A stretch of DNA of 64,000 nt from CAXBDP01 sp041689935 (lineage in GTDB: Bacteria > Bacteroidota > Bacteroidia > Cytophagales > Cyclobacteriaceae): the NCBI GenBank assembly GCA_041689935.1, contig JBDNFI010000057.1:1-64000 (forward strand), written 5' to 3'. The notes beneath the pieces were generated by a model, which saw only the letters and a list, made by a program, of their open reading frames with translations, had not been told where the DNA came from and made no database searches. Positions 8,489-17,623 of the stretch are shown here, one piece after another (positions within the stretch are counted from its first letter, which is position 1; the number at the start of each line of letters is the position of its first letter). The translations under genes were made by a program, and so were the position numbers.

Positions 8489-9604
8489 ATGGCCGTAGAC
8501 GATAGGCTATATCAACTTGCGCTTTATCTTACTCCATCAGTAGGAGACTTCAATATTCGCCAACTCATAAGCTATTGTGGCAGTGCTCAGAAAGTATTTG
8601 ACATGCCTGAAGGGAAGTTGCTTAAAATCCCTGGTGTTGGAAAAAAAACAGCGGAAATAATCAGGAAAAAAGCAACTCTTGAAAATGCCAAAGCTGAGTT
8701 GGATAAAATGGATAAAGAGGGCATTGAATTACTTTTCTTTACTGACTCACACTATCCTACCAAACTCAAACACATTCCTGACGGGCCTGCAGTGTTGTAT
8801 TTCAAAGGAAATACAAATGCCCTACAAAGCTCCTTCAACCTTGCCATAGTGGGCTCCAGAAATGCGACGGAATATGGGAAGTCTGTAACCGAGGAGCTTA
8901 TAAAGAACATCGGCGGAAAAAATATTCTGATTGTAAGTGGTTTAGCTTACGGCATAGATATTCAAGCGCATAGAATGTCACTAAAGTACGGCATACCAAC
9001 GCTAGCAGTGATGGGAAATGGAATGGACAAAATTTATCCATCGGCCCATCGAGACATAGCTAAGCAAATGCAGGAAGCGGGAGGAATTATGACCGAGCTC
9101 CCATTAGGGACGATACCAGATGCGCATAATTTTCCTGCCCGTAATCGAATAGTGGCAGGAATGGCCGATGCGGTAATAGTGGTGGAAGCAGCAAAAAAAG
9201 GTGGTGCGCTCATTACCGCCGAACTTGCCAATGGATATGATAGAGAAGTATTTGCTGTTCCTGGCAACTTAGGAAATACCTACTCCGAGGGTTGCAATCA
9301 TTTGATTAGCCAAAATAAAGCAAGAATTTTCATTAGTATAAACCAATGTTTGGCCGAAATGGGATGGGAAGACACAGATCAATCGGCTCCCAAAAACCAA
9401 AATGTCAACTTTAATCAAGAGGACTTCAGCTCCGAAGAATGGTTAGTGCTAAGTCAATTAATTGACGCAAAAGTTCCTGTTATTTTAGATGAATTAAGCT
9501 GGCGCACGCAAGTAAATGTGAGTAGACTAGCTGGAATACTTTTAAGCCTCGAATTTAAAGGTATTGTGAAAGCGTTGCCTGGAAAAAGATTTGGGCTGTC
9601 TTAA
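8489..9604 (+). CDS. dprA: DNA-processing protein DprA
   Basis: The protein has a helix-hairpin-helix-like N-terminal part (GVGKKTA at 49-55), the Rossmann-type DprA core (VGSRNATEYG at 121-130, SGLAYGID at 150-157, NFPARNR at 214-220) and a winged-helix C-terminus at about 310-371. DprA binds incoming single-stranded DNA during natural transformation and loads RecA. It begins 3 bases after the MerR-type gene. dprA is widespread, so its presence does not by itself prove competence. It is relevant because this window is dense in one repeated octamer. Confidence 0.95.
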   Translation: MAVDDRLYQLALYLTPSVGDFNIRQLISYCGSAQKVFDMPEGKLLKIPGVGKKTAEIIRKKATLENAKAELDKMDKEGIELLFFTDSHYPTKLKHIPDGPAVLYFKGNTNALQSSFNLAIVGSRNATEYGKSVTEELIKNIGGKNILIVSGLAYGIDIQAHRMSLKYGIPTLAVMGNGMDKIYPSAHRDIAKQMQEAGGIMTELPLGTIPDAHNFPARNRIVAGMADAVIVVEAAKKGGALITAELANGYDREVFAVPGNLGNTYSEGCNHLISQNKARIFISINQCLAEMGWEDTDQSAPKNQNVNFNQEDFSSEEWLVLSQLIDAKVPVILDELSWRTQVNVSRLAGILLSLEFKGIVKALPGKRFGLS

Positions 9605-9665
9605 ATTAGATTATTGATTTTCCTACATTTACAGTACATTCAGGGTCTCAAAAGACCTAGTTTCC

Positions 9666-10826
9666 ATGAAAACAAATTCTAGCCAAGCTAGACTACCTCT
9701 AATTGACCTTTGGCGAGGAGTACTTTTAGTTATTCTGTCATGTTTGTCATTTTGGTTTTTTACAGGAAATAATATTGGTGCTGAGTTTTGGTCTAAAAAG
9801 CACTATGCTGATCTCCCGCCTTTTCAGTTTTGGGGTACTTTATTTGCAAGTTTGGCTATCCCAAGTATGTATATATTATTGGGAGCTTCCATCATTTTAT
9901 TTTCTAAAAATAGAAAAAGGGAAAGCTGGAACACACCCAAAATAAATAGAACTCTTGCAACTAGAGGGATCTTCCTGATTGCCCTACAATTTCTTATTGA
10001 AAACCCTATACATTTATTAGCCAACATTCAAATTAGAGCGTTTTCTATACACCAATTTAACACAGGTTTTGCCTTTTACTCTTCCAATATTTTATACTTT
10101 GGAATTTTGTCATCTTTAGGTTTCAACCTTATTTTCTGGAGTTTATTCACTAAAGTTCGAAGCAAGCAATTAATTGCTATTTCTATTCTAATAATGGGTT
10201 TGGGTTGGGCTATTTTAAATATCAAAGGCTTGTCTAATCCAAATGAAGCAATATGGTTTAGGTTTTTAGCCATTCCTGGTTTTACTATTCCAATAAAGGT
10301 AGGCTTTGCCGTATTGCCATGGCTGGGATTACCTGGCTTGGGAATGGTGCTGGCTCGATATTATCGAAAGGAACCTATGATGACATTGAAAGTCACCAAT
10401 TTAATAGCTTTAGGCACTTTTTTAATATTCCTTGTAATGAGATGGAAAAATTGGTATGCCGACTTTAGCGATAGAGAAATTGGGGTAGTTGGCTTTTTCA
10501 ACTTCAGCAAAATACCGCCATCCATAAGCTACATATTGCTTTCTATTTCATTTGGATTGATACTGCTCTATGTGAGCCATCTTTTTATGAGGAAAAGAAC
10601 CTTGATGAGAGACGCGCTTATTGTTTATGGTAGTTCTCCCCTCCTTTTCTACATCCTACAGCTATTTTTCTTTGGCGTAGCAGGATTGTTTATCGAATTT
10701 TCTTCTTCACCCTTGATTACGGGCTTCACTTGGATTATTATACTTCTTATCATCCTTCCAATTTTAGATTACTTTGAGTACAACTTCAAGATACTGAAAT
10801 CAGAATCCGTTTGGAATAATTTTTAG
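9666..10826 (+). CDS. polytopic membrane protein related to the DUF1624/HGSNAT acyltransferase family
   Basis: The 386-residue protein has about ten hydrophobic segments. Its N-terminus (LPLIDLWRGVLLVIL) resembles the first helix of DUF1624 and heparan-alpha-glucosaminide N-acetyltransferase-like proteins, which carry acyl groups across membranes. The histidine typical of that helix in the family (LDHxR) is not present here (LSCLSFWFF), so activity is uncertain. The C-terminus overlaps the convergent HMG-CoA lyase gene by 4 bases. Membrane location is confident; the reaction is not. Confidence 0.65.
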   Translation: MKTNSSQARLPLIDLWRGVLLVILSCLSFWFFTGNNIGAEFWSKKHYADLPPFQFWGTLFASLAIPSMYILLGASIILFSKNRKRESWNTPKINRTLATRGIFLIALQFLIENPIHLLANIQIRAFSIHQFNTGFAFYSSNILYFGILSSLGFNLIFWSLFTKVRSKQLIAISILIMGLGWAILNIKGLSNPNEAIWFRFLAIPGFTIPIKVGFAVLPWLGLPGLGMVLARYYRKEPMMTLKVTNLIALGTFLIFLVMRWKNWYADFSDREIGVVGFFNFSKIPPSISYILLSISFGLILLYVSHLFMRKRTLMRDALIVYGSSPLLFYILQLFFFGVAGLFIEFSSSPLITGFTWIIILLIILPILDYFEYNFKILKSESVWNNF

Positions 10827-11671
10827 AATGGAAACACTTCTCCCGCCATTGTTAATGACTTTTTGAATTCGGATTTATCCAAGTTCAATTCCACCTTATT
10901 TGCTTCTAATACAGCCACTAATTGCTCTGTAGCAAGATTCCCTGTCAAGTCATCCTTTGCCATTGGGCAGCCTCCAAATCCACGCATTGCCGAATCAATT
11001 CTTTCCACATTTGCATTGATCAGAGCTTGGATTTTGACCATGGATGTGTCGGGAGTACTATGCAAGTGTGCGCCAAATTCAATAGACGGAAATGATTTCA
11101 TCAATGAAGGAAAAATCTCTTCAATTTGATCTGTTTTCGCATTCCCAATAGTATCCGAAACAGAGATGATTTTAATCCCTAAGGTGGCTAGTTTCTCACT
11201 ATATTTTTCGACAAGTTCAGTGCTATAAATATCATTATATGGATTGCCAAATCCCATAGAAATATAAGCGACTATTGACTTATTCTTTTGAATGGCAACT
11301 TCTTGTATTTTCTCCAATTCCGCTAAAGCTTGGGTTATGGTTTTATTCGTATTTCTTAATTGGAAGGTCTCCGAAATAGAAAATGGAAATCCCAAATAAT
11401 CTATTTCAGCAAATTCCGCTGCCTCAGAAGCTCCCCTTACATTGGCTACAATTACCAACAATTTCGACTTGGTATTACTCAACTCTAGCTTGGCCAATAC
11501 CTCGGCAGTATCACGCATTTGGGGGATGGCTTTTGGCGAAACAAAACTTCCGAAATCTATGGTATCAAATCCAACTTTGAGTAATTGATTGATGTATTCC
11601 GCTTTTTGATGGGTATCAATAAACTGCTTTAGGCCTTGCATGGCATCTCTTGGGCATTCTATAATTTTCAT
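10823..11671 (-). CDS. Hydroxymethylglutaryl-CoA lyase
   Basis: The 282-residue TIM-barrel protein carries the HMG-CoA lyase signatures: ECPRDAMQG (R8, D9), SFVSPKAIPQM at 42-52, SDTIGNA at 172-178, AHLHST at 201-206 with metal-binding histidines, and GFGGCPMAKDDLTGN at 231-245 with the catalytic Cys235. It splits HMG-CoA into acetyl-CoA and acetoacetate at the end of leucine breakdown. Its neighbours are metF and metH upstream on the same strand, which do not share that pathway. The first residues begin directly at the conserved catalytic segment. Confidence 0.92.
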   Translation of the reverse strand: MKIIECPRDAMQGLKQFIDTHQKAEYINQLLKVGFDTIDFGSFVSPKAIPQMRDTAEVLAKLELSNTKSKLLVIVANVRGASEAAEFAEIDYLGFPFSISETFQLRNTNKTITQALAELEKIQEVAIQKNKSIVAYISMGFGNPYNDIYSTELVEKYSEKLATLGIKIISVSDTIGNAKTDQIEEIFPSLMKSFPSIEFGAHLHSTPDTSMVKIQALINANVERIDSAMRGFGGCPMAKDDLTGNLATEQLVAVLEANKVELNLDKSEFKKSLTMAGEVFPF

Positions 11672-11730
11672 AGCTAAGGCTAGTGGTTTCTCAATGAAAA
11701 ATACTAATCAAGCATAAAAGGTAACTATGC

Positions 11731-12687
11731 TTAAAATAGTTCTTTAGCAATTTGAACAATAGAATCGGACTTGCCCATTGAATAATAATGCAAACACGGA
11801 ACCCCATATTCCATCAGCTCCTTTGACTGCTTGATAGACCATTCTATCCCTAGTCGTTTCACCTCTTCATTTGTTTTGCAGGTTTCTAGCGCATCAGCAA
11901 ATTCCTCTGGTATATCGATATGGAAAATACGCGGGAGGGTTGTTATTTGCTTTTGGGTAGTTAGCGGTTTCAATCCTGGAATGATGGGTACATTTATATC
12001 GTTTGCTCTACACTTCTCTACAAAGTCAAAGAACTTCTGATTATCAAAAAACATTTGAGTTACAATGTAATCAGCACCCATATCCACCTTCATTTTCAGA
12101 TATTTAATGTCTGATTTTAAATTTGGAGCTTCAAAGTGTTTTTCAGGATAGCCCGCTACACCAATACAAAAATCTGATGGAAAGTGATCTTGCAAATCAT
12201 CTTCTAAATACCTTCCTTCATTCATATCTTTCACCTGGACTAATAAATCAGTAGCATATTTATGACCGTCAGGATCCGAAACAAACACTTGTTCGGATTT
12301 AATAGGATCGCCGCGCAATACGAGCACATTATCTATACCTAAGAAATTAAGATCAATCAAAGCATTTTCAGTTTCCTCTTTTGAAAACCCACCGCAGATA
12401 ATGTGTGGAACGGTATCTACGTCATAGCGATTTTTAATCGCAGCACAAATTCCAACCGTGCCCGGCCTTTTTCTAACGGACTTCTTTTCAAGCAGCCCGT
12501 TCTCACGATTTTTGTAGATGTACTCTTCTCTATGATAGGTCACATCAATAAAAGGAGGTTTAAATTCCAATAACGGATCAATATGATCGAAAAGCTTGTT
12601 GATACTTTCCCCCTTTAATGGTGGTAAAACTTCGAAGGAAAATAGCGTTTTATTCCCTGCTCTTTTGAAATGCTCTGTTACTTTCAT
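11731..12687 (-). CDS. metF: Methylenetetrahydrofolate reductase
   Basis: The protein has the MetF TIM-barrel fold: TLFSFEVLPPLKGE near the N-terminus with the catalytic Glu, VTYHRE, VLRGDP, GVAGYPEKH and TQMFFDN motifs, and IPGLKPLT in the last third. It reduces 5,10-methylene-THF to 5-methyl-THF, the methyl donor of MetH. I chose the ATG at 12687 because homologues begin MKVTEH; an upstream in-frame ATG at 12714 adds nine residues. It follows metH on the same strand, so the SAM riboswitch ahead of metH probably controls both. The octamer at 11931-11938 is in antisense orientation here. Confidence 0.95.
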   Translation of the reverse strand: MKVTEHFKRAGNKTLFSFEVLPPLKGESINKLFDHIDPLLEFKPPFIDVTYHREEYIYKNRENGLLEKKSVRKRPGTVGICAAIKNRYDVDTVPHIICGGFSKEETENALIDLNFLGIDNVLVLRGDPIKSEQVFVSDPDGHKYATDLLVQVKDMNEGRYLEDDLQDHFPSDFCIGVAGYPEKHFEAPNLKSDIKYLKMKVDMGADYIVTQMFFDNQKFFDFVEKCRANDINVPIIPGLKPLTTQKQITTLPRIFHIDIPEEFADALETCKTNEEVKRLGIEWSIKQSKELMEYGVPCLHYYSMGKSDSIVQIAKELF

Positions 12688-12740
12688 TCTATTATTATAA
12701 TGAGATCCACTCACGGAGACCTCTTGTTTAAATCAATGGT

Positions 12741-15700
12741 TTATAATTTTTGAGCTTCGGCCGCCACAAAATCGCTCGGTTCGTAATTTAAGTTTGGAGA
12801 TAGCCATCTTTCCAATTCCTTCAGAGGCATATTCTTCCTCTTAGCCATGTCTATTACTTGGTCTCTACCAATTTTGCCCAATCCAAAATACTTTGACTCT
12901 TGGTGCGCATAGTATAAACCGCTTACCGAAGAAGCTGGATACATTGCCAAACTTTCTGTGAGTGAGATAGAAGCATTTTTTTCTACCTCAAGTAAATCGA
13001 ATAAAGTGATTTTTTCCGTATGATCTGGACATCCAGGATAGCCTGGCGCTGGTCTTACGCCTCTATACTGCTCTTTTATCAATTCATCATTCGGTAGATT
13101 CTCATCTGAACCGTAGCCCCAATATTCTTTCCGTACACGCTCATGCAAGTGTTCAGCAAATGCCTCAGCTAATCGATCTGCTAATGCTTTGAGCATAATG
13201 GAGTTATAGTCGTCATGCTCGGCTTTGAATTTCTCCAACCACTTTTCTATGCCCAAGCCAGCTGTCACAGCAAAGCCTCCAATATAATCGGGTAATCCTG
13301 TCTCAATAGGTGCTAAAAAGTCTGCAAAAGAAATATTTGGAATACCTCCCGCCTTTTCTCCCTGCTGTCTGAGCGTATGAAATTGCGTGGTCGCTTCCTT
13401 TCGATCCTCATCTGCATACACTAGAATCGTATCATCCTCCTGAACATTGGCCGGATAAAAACCAAATACAGCATTCGCCTGAATCCATTTCTCATTGACA
13501 ATTTTATGCAGCATTTCTTGGGCATCATCAAATAATTTTTTGGCCTCAACACCATAATTTGGGTCGTTCAATATCTTCGGATAGCGGCCTTTCATTTCCC
13601 AAGTCTGGAAGAATGGAGTCCAATCAATGTATGGCACTAAATTTTCTAATGGGTAGTCAATCAGACTTTTTGACCCTAGAAAGCTTGGTTTGGGAGCCGA
13701 TGCTTCCTTCCAATCAATTTTAAATTTATTGGCTCTGGCATTTTTTAAATCAATAAATCTCTTATTCTTATTTCTGTTTTTATGATCCGCGCTGAGCTTG
13801 GTATATTCTTCTTTGATCGTTTGGAAATAATCTTCTCTACTATCAGATAATAATTTGGAAGCGACTGGCACACTTCGGGAAGCATCATTCACATGGATCA
13901 CAGGTCCAGAATATACAGGCGCAATTTTCACTGCGGTATGAATGCGGGAGGTGGTGGCACCACCAATCAGCAATGGTTTTTTCATCCCTCTTGCTTCCAT
14001 TTCCTGCGCTACATACACCATTTCATCTAAGGAGGGAGTAATTAATCCACTAAGTCCGATAATATCAACTTGATGTCTTTCAGCTTCAGCTAGGATTTTA
14101 TCCAATGGCACCATTACGCCAATATCAATCACTTCGAAATTGTTGCACGCCAACACCACCCCAACAATATTTTTTCCAATATCGTGTACATCTCCTTTTA
14201 CAGTTGCCATCAATATTTTCCCTGCAGTGCTGGAGGCTCCATCTTGCTTTTCAGCTTCCAGATAAGGAAAGAGATATGCAACTGCTTTTTTCATTACACG
14301 AGCACTTTTCACCACCTGCGGGAGGAACATTTTACCTTCAGCAAATAAATCGCCGACAATGTTCATTCCAGCCATTAATGGCCCTTCAATCACACTTAGC
14401 GGTTTATCAAATAGTAATCGAGCTTCTTCAGTATCCACATCGATATATTCAACAATTCCTTTCACCAACGAATGGCTGAGTCTCTTTTCTACAGGCGCCA
14501 ACCTCCAACTTTCATCTCGAACTTGAACTATACCCTTGGCCGTAATTTTCTCTGCTTGTTCCAGCAATCTTTCCGTAGCATCGGGACGACGATTTAATAA
14601 GACATCTTCTATCCGTTCCAAAAGCTCCTTTGGGATCTCTTGATACACTTCGATCATCCCCGCATTTACAATCCCCATATCCATACCTGCTTTGATAGCA
14701 TGATATAAAAATGCAGAGTGCATAGCTTCCCTCAATACATCATTGCCACGGAAGGAGAATGAGATATTAGAAACACCACCACTTACTTTGGCATAAGGCA
14801 GATTTGCTTTTATCCATTTGGTCGCATTTATAAAATCGACTGCGTAGTTGTTATGCTCTTCGATTCCCGTTGCAACGGTAAGTATATTAGGATCAAAAAT
14901 GATATCATAAGCCGGAAAGCCTACTTTTTTGGTAAGAATATCATAGCAACGCTGACATATTTCTATTCTTCGCTCATAGTTATCTGCTTGCCCATTTTCG
15001 TCAAATGCCATTACAATAAGAGCTGCGCCGTATTTTCTGGCTTTATTTGCCAGTTCTATAAATTTCTCCTCACCTTCTTTAAGGCTAATCGAATTCACAA
15101 TTCCTTTTCCTTGGATACACTTCAAGCCTGCTTCAATAACCGACCATTTCGAGCTATCTACCATAATTGGCAGCTTAGATATATCGGGTTCGGAGGCAAT
15201 CAGATTGAGAAATAAAGTCATGGCAGCTTCTGAATCCAGCATGCCTTCGTCCATATTTACATCAATAATCTGCGCACCACCTTCTACTTGGCTGAGAGCA
15301 ACTGTGAGTGCTTCATCGTAAAGGTCTTCAAGAATTAGCCTCGCGAATTTTTTAGAGCCCGTCACATTTGTGCGTTCGCCTGCATTTACAAAATTCACTT
15401 CCGGAGTTATGTTGAAAGCTTCCAATCCACTAAGCCGCATCAATGGCTTAATTGCAGGGATTACTCTCGGAGAGTATTTATCAGCAATGGCTGATAACGC
15501 TCTTATATGAACAGGTGTGGTACCACAACAGCCTCCAATTATATTGATCAAGCCTTCCTTTAGAAATTCTTCAACAATAGAGGCCATTTCAGTAGCACTT
15601 TGATCGTATTCGCCAAATTCATTTGGTAAGCCCGCATTTGGATGCGCACTTACAAAGAATGGAGCTTTGCGGGAAAGTTCTTGAATATACGTTTTCAGTT

Positions 15701-16442
15701 GCCTGGCACCCAAAGCACAGTTAAGACCCACTGAAAGCAAGGGAGCATGACTAATCGAATTAAGAAATGCCTCGGTAGTTTGTCCTGATAAAGTTCTACC
15801 GCTTGCATCCGTAATCGTACCCGAAACCATAATAGGTAATTCTCTACCTATTTCTTCAAATAGATCCATGATTGCATACAAAGCTGCTTTACAGTTCAAG
15901 GTATCAAACACGGTCTCAACCAATAAGATATCTACTCCACCTTCTATCAATGCTCGAGCTTGCTCTTTGTAATTATCTACTAAGTCATCGAACAGAACGG
16001 CTCTATATCCTGGAGCATTTACATCGGGCGATAAGGAGGTTGTTTTATTAGTGGGCCCAATGGAGCCAGCAACAAATCGAGGTTTGTTTGGATTCGCTAG
16101 GGTATATTCTTGAGCAGCTTTTTTGGCTAACTTTGCGGATGCTACATTTAGCTCATATACGAGCTCTTCCATATCGTAATCGGCCATGGAAACCCGAGTA
16201 GAATTGAAGGTGTTAGTCTCCAGAATATCAGCACCGGCTTCCAGATAGTCCTTATGGATTTGATAAATAATTTCAGGTTGGGTTAAAGAAAGTAGATCAT
16301 TATTTCCCTTCAGTGGTGAAGGATAATCTTTAAATCTTTCGCCTCGATAATCCTCTTCACTAAATTTGTAGCGTTGGATCATGGTACCCATAGCACCGTC
16401 CAACACTAAAATTCTCTCCGTTAAAATTTGTTTGATTTGCAT
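12741..16442 (-). CDS. metH: Cobalamin-dependent methionine synthase
   Basis: At 1233 residues this is full-length MetH. Domains in order are homocysteine binding (LDGAMGTMIQ at 14-23, zinc Cys in GLNCALGA and GGCCGTTP), pterin binding (about 350-610), cobalamin cap and binding (DVHDIGKN near 755), and AdoMet-dependent reactivation (about 900-1233, RPAPGYPGCPDH). It transfers the methyl group of 5-methyl-THF to homocysteine. A SAM-I riboswitch lies 50 bases upstream of the ATG, giving feedback by the end product SAM. Three copies of the octamer GCGGGAGG/CCTCCCGC fall within it, in both orientations. Confidence 0.98.
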   Translation of the reverse strand: MQIKQILTERILVLDGAMGTMIQRYKFSEEDYRGERFKDYPSPLKGNNDLLSLTQPEIIYQIHKDYLEAGADILETNTFNSTRVSMADYDMEELVYELNVASAKLAKKAAQEYTLANPNKPRFVAGSIGPTNKTTSLSPDVNAPGYRAVLFDDLVDNYKEQARALIEGGVDILLVETVFDTLNCKAALYAIMDLFEEIGRELPIMVSGTITDASGRTLSGQTTEAFLNSISHAPLLSVGLNCALGARQLKTYIQELSRKAPFFVSAHPNAGLPNEFGEYDQSATEMASIVEEFLKEGLINIIGGCCGTTPVHIRALSAIADKYSPRVIPAIKPLMRLSGLEAFNITPEVNFVNAGERTNVTGSKKFARLILEDLYDEALTVALSQVEGGAQIIDVNMDEGMLDSEAAMTLFLNLIASEPDISKLPIMVDSSKWSVIEAGLKCIQGKGIVNSISLKEGEEKFIELANKARKYGAALIVMAFDENGQADNYERRIEICQRCYDILTKKVGFPAYDIIFDPNILTVATGIEEHNNYAVDFINATKWIKANLPYAKVSGGVSNISFSFRGNDVLREAMHSAFLYHAIKAGMDMGIVNAGMIEVYQEIPKELLERIEDVLLNRRPDATERLLEQAEKITAKGIVQVRDESWRLAPVEKRLSHSLVKGIVEYIDVDTEEARLLFDKPLSVIEGPLMAGMNIVGDLFAEGKMFLPQVVKSARVMKKAVAYLFPYLEAEKQDGASSTAGKILMATVKGDVHDIGKNIVGVVLACNNFEVIDIGVMVPLDKILAEAERHQVDIIGLSGLITPSLDEMVYVAQEMEARGMKKPLLIGGATTSRIHTAVKIAPVYSGPVIHVNDASRSVPVASKLLSDSREDYFQTIKEEYTKLSADHKNRNKNKRFIDLKNARANKFKIDWKEASAPKPSFLGSKSLIDYPLENLVPYIDWTPFFQTWEMKGRYPKILNDPNYGVEAKKLFDDAQEMLHKIVNEKWIQANAVFGFYPANVQEDDTILVYADEDRKEATTQFHTLRQQGEKAGGIPNISFADFLAPIETGLPDYIGGFAVTAGLGIEKWLEKFKAEHDDYNSIMLKALADRLAEAFAEHLHERVRKEYWGYGSDENLPNDELIKEQYRGVRPAPGYPGCPDHTEKITLFDLLEVEKNASISLTESLAMYPASSVSGLYYAHQESKYFGLGKIGRDQVIDMAKRKNMPLKELERWLSPNLNYEPSDFVAAEAQKL

Positions 16443-16446
16443 AATT

Positions 16447-16475
16447 GTCTTTCCGTGAATACTTACAAGAAAGAC
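16447..16475 (-). promoter_or_regulatory. start-codon-proximal hairpin, likely riboswitch expression platform
   Basis: In the metH mRNA, GUCUUUC (complement of 16469-16475) can pair with GAAAGAC (complement of 16447-16453), which ends 4 bases before the AUG. The loop is 15 bases. No U-tract follows, so translation control fits better than termination. The upstream strand also belongs to GUCUUUCUUG (16466-16475), a perfect complement of CAAGAAAGAC in the 5' part of the SAM aptamer (16577-16586), so the two pairings exclude each other. Confidence 0.6.
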
Positions 16476-16492
16476 AGTTAAGGTATACTCAA

Positions 16493-16591
16493 CTTATCTA
16501 TACCAGCATTAAAGCTGGTAGGGATGTGGCACCAAGTCTAGCAAGGTTGCCAAGACGTCAAAGGGCCCTTCCCTCAGTCTTTCTTGATAAG
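16493..16591 (-). ncRNA. SAM-I (S-box) riboswitch aptamer ahead of metH
   Basis: The 99-base minus-strand segment folds as a SAM-I aptamer. P1 is CUUAUC (16586-16591) with GAUAAG (16493-16498). The conserved core GAGGGA, then GGCCC, then GGCAACC, is followed by GGUGCCA in P3, and P4 is UACCAGC/GCUGGUA. It precedes metH-metF, as expected for a sensor of SAM, the product of this pathway. Confidence 0.93.
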
Positions 16592-16596
16592 ATGTA

Positions 16597-16628
16597 CAAA
16601 AGAAACACAAAAGATTCGTTTTCCAAAA
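16597..16628 (-). promoter_or_regulatory. predicted promoter for the riboswitch-metH-metF transcript
   Basis: On the minus strand TTTTG (16624-16628), a 19-base spacer and TTCTTTTG (16597-16604) match the Bacteroidota promoter with one deviation (TT for TA). The start point would fall at about 16590, so the RNA would begin at the first bases of the SAM aptamer. Confidence 0.5.
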
Positions 16629-16705
16629 CTTTTATAATTTTTAAGGAAATACTTTCGTCCAGGTTTTATTCAACGCAAATCAAGAGCTAAATTAAATTCA
16701 TTGAT

Positions 16706-16713
16706 TACATTTG
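16706..16713 (+). promoter_or_regulatory. predicted -7 element for the ppx gene
   Basis: TACATTTG matches TAnnTTTG exactly, 22 bases before the TTG start at 16736. No good TTG partner is found at the usual upstream distance. Confidence 0.4.
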
Positions 16714-16735
16714 GTAAGATTAAATTATTCCTACT

Positions 16736-17623
16736 TTGAAAATTGCTGCAATAGACATCGGTTCCAACGCTATTCGTCTTCAAATCACACGTGTTCTCGA
16801 GTATGAAGATACCACTACGTTTAAAAAGATTGAATACGTTCGTTTTCCACTTAGGCTTGGGCAGGATGTTTTTACTGAAAAAACTATAAAGCCGTATACT
16901 GAGGAAAAGTTTATAAAGCTAATGCAATCCTTCAAAATCCTCATTGACTTATTTGAAGTAGATATTTATCGCGCCTGTGCGACCTCGGCAATGCGGGAGG
17001 CGAACAACGGTCTGGCAATAGCTGAGAGAGTCTTTAAAGAAATTGGTCTGAAGATCGAGATCATCAATGGGGACAAAGAAGCTGAATTGATTAATAATTC
17101 ACTGACTACTTACTTAGAGGATAAGGCCTATTTACATATTGATGTAGGAGGAGGAAGCACCGAATTGAATATTTATGTCAATAAGCAAAAAATAGCAGCT
17201 AATTCATTTAAAATAGGCTCTGTCCGTCGACTATCCTCCCATCAGTCACCACTGGTTTGGAAACGAATGGAAGATTGGATAAAGCAGAATATCAAAAAGG
17301 AATATGGAAGAATTACGGCAATAGGTACGGGTGGAAACATTAATAAATTAGCTGACCTTGCAAAGAAAAAACCTGGCAAAACCATTACAATCACTAAAAT
17401 TGAAGCAGTGAGAGAATATTTGGCCGGTTTTACCCTTCACGAAAGAATCAATAAATTACAATTGAATCCAGACAGAGCAGATGTAATCTTACCAGCATCT
17501 GAAATTTATATGTTCGCTATGAAAGCAGCTAGATCCACCAATATCCTTGTTCCAGATATGGGTTTGAAGGATGGAATGATTCAAGAAATGTATAATAGAT
17601 TGAAGTATGGGAAAACTCAGTAA
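16736..17623 (+). CDS. Ppx/GppA family exopolyphosphatase or ppGpp-cleaving phosphatase
   Basis: The 295-residue protein is the two-lobed actin-like phosphatase module: phosphate-binding loop DIGSNAIRL at 7-15, the CATSAMREA segment, and the second phosphate motif DVGGGSTEL. It hydrolyses inorganic polyphosphate or pppGpp. The start is TTG at 16736, since homology begins at once with KIAAIDIGSNA. Its end overlaps the following HD-domain gene by 17 bases, so the two are translationally coupled. Longer Ppx enzymes carry a C-terminal HD-like domain in the same chain, so this pair may be the split version. Confidence 0.88.
   Translation: MKIAAIDIGSNAIRLQITRVLEYEDTTTFKKIEYVRFPLRLGQDVFTEKTIKPYTEEKFIKLMQSFKILIDLFEVDIYRACATSAMREANNGLAIAERVFKEIGLKIEIINGDKEAELINNSLTTYLEDKAYLHIDVGGGSTELNIYVNKQKIAANSFKIGSVRRLSSHQSPLVWKRMEDWIKQNIKKEYGRITAIGTGGNINKLADLAKKKPGKTITITKIEAVREYLAGFTLHERINKLQLNPDRADVILPASEIYMFAMKAARSTNILVPDMGLKDGMIQEMYNRLKYGKTQ

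Noticed and set aside
14105..15215. Open frames on the plus strand inside metH (124 and 120 codons)
   Set aside because: They run opposite to the conserved metH domains and show no recognisable product.
16445..16690. Open frame of 81 codons on the plus strand ahead of ppx
   Set aside because: It lies over the SAM riboswitch and metH leader on the opposite strand and has no protein-like character.
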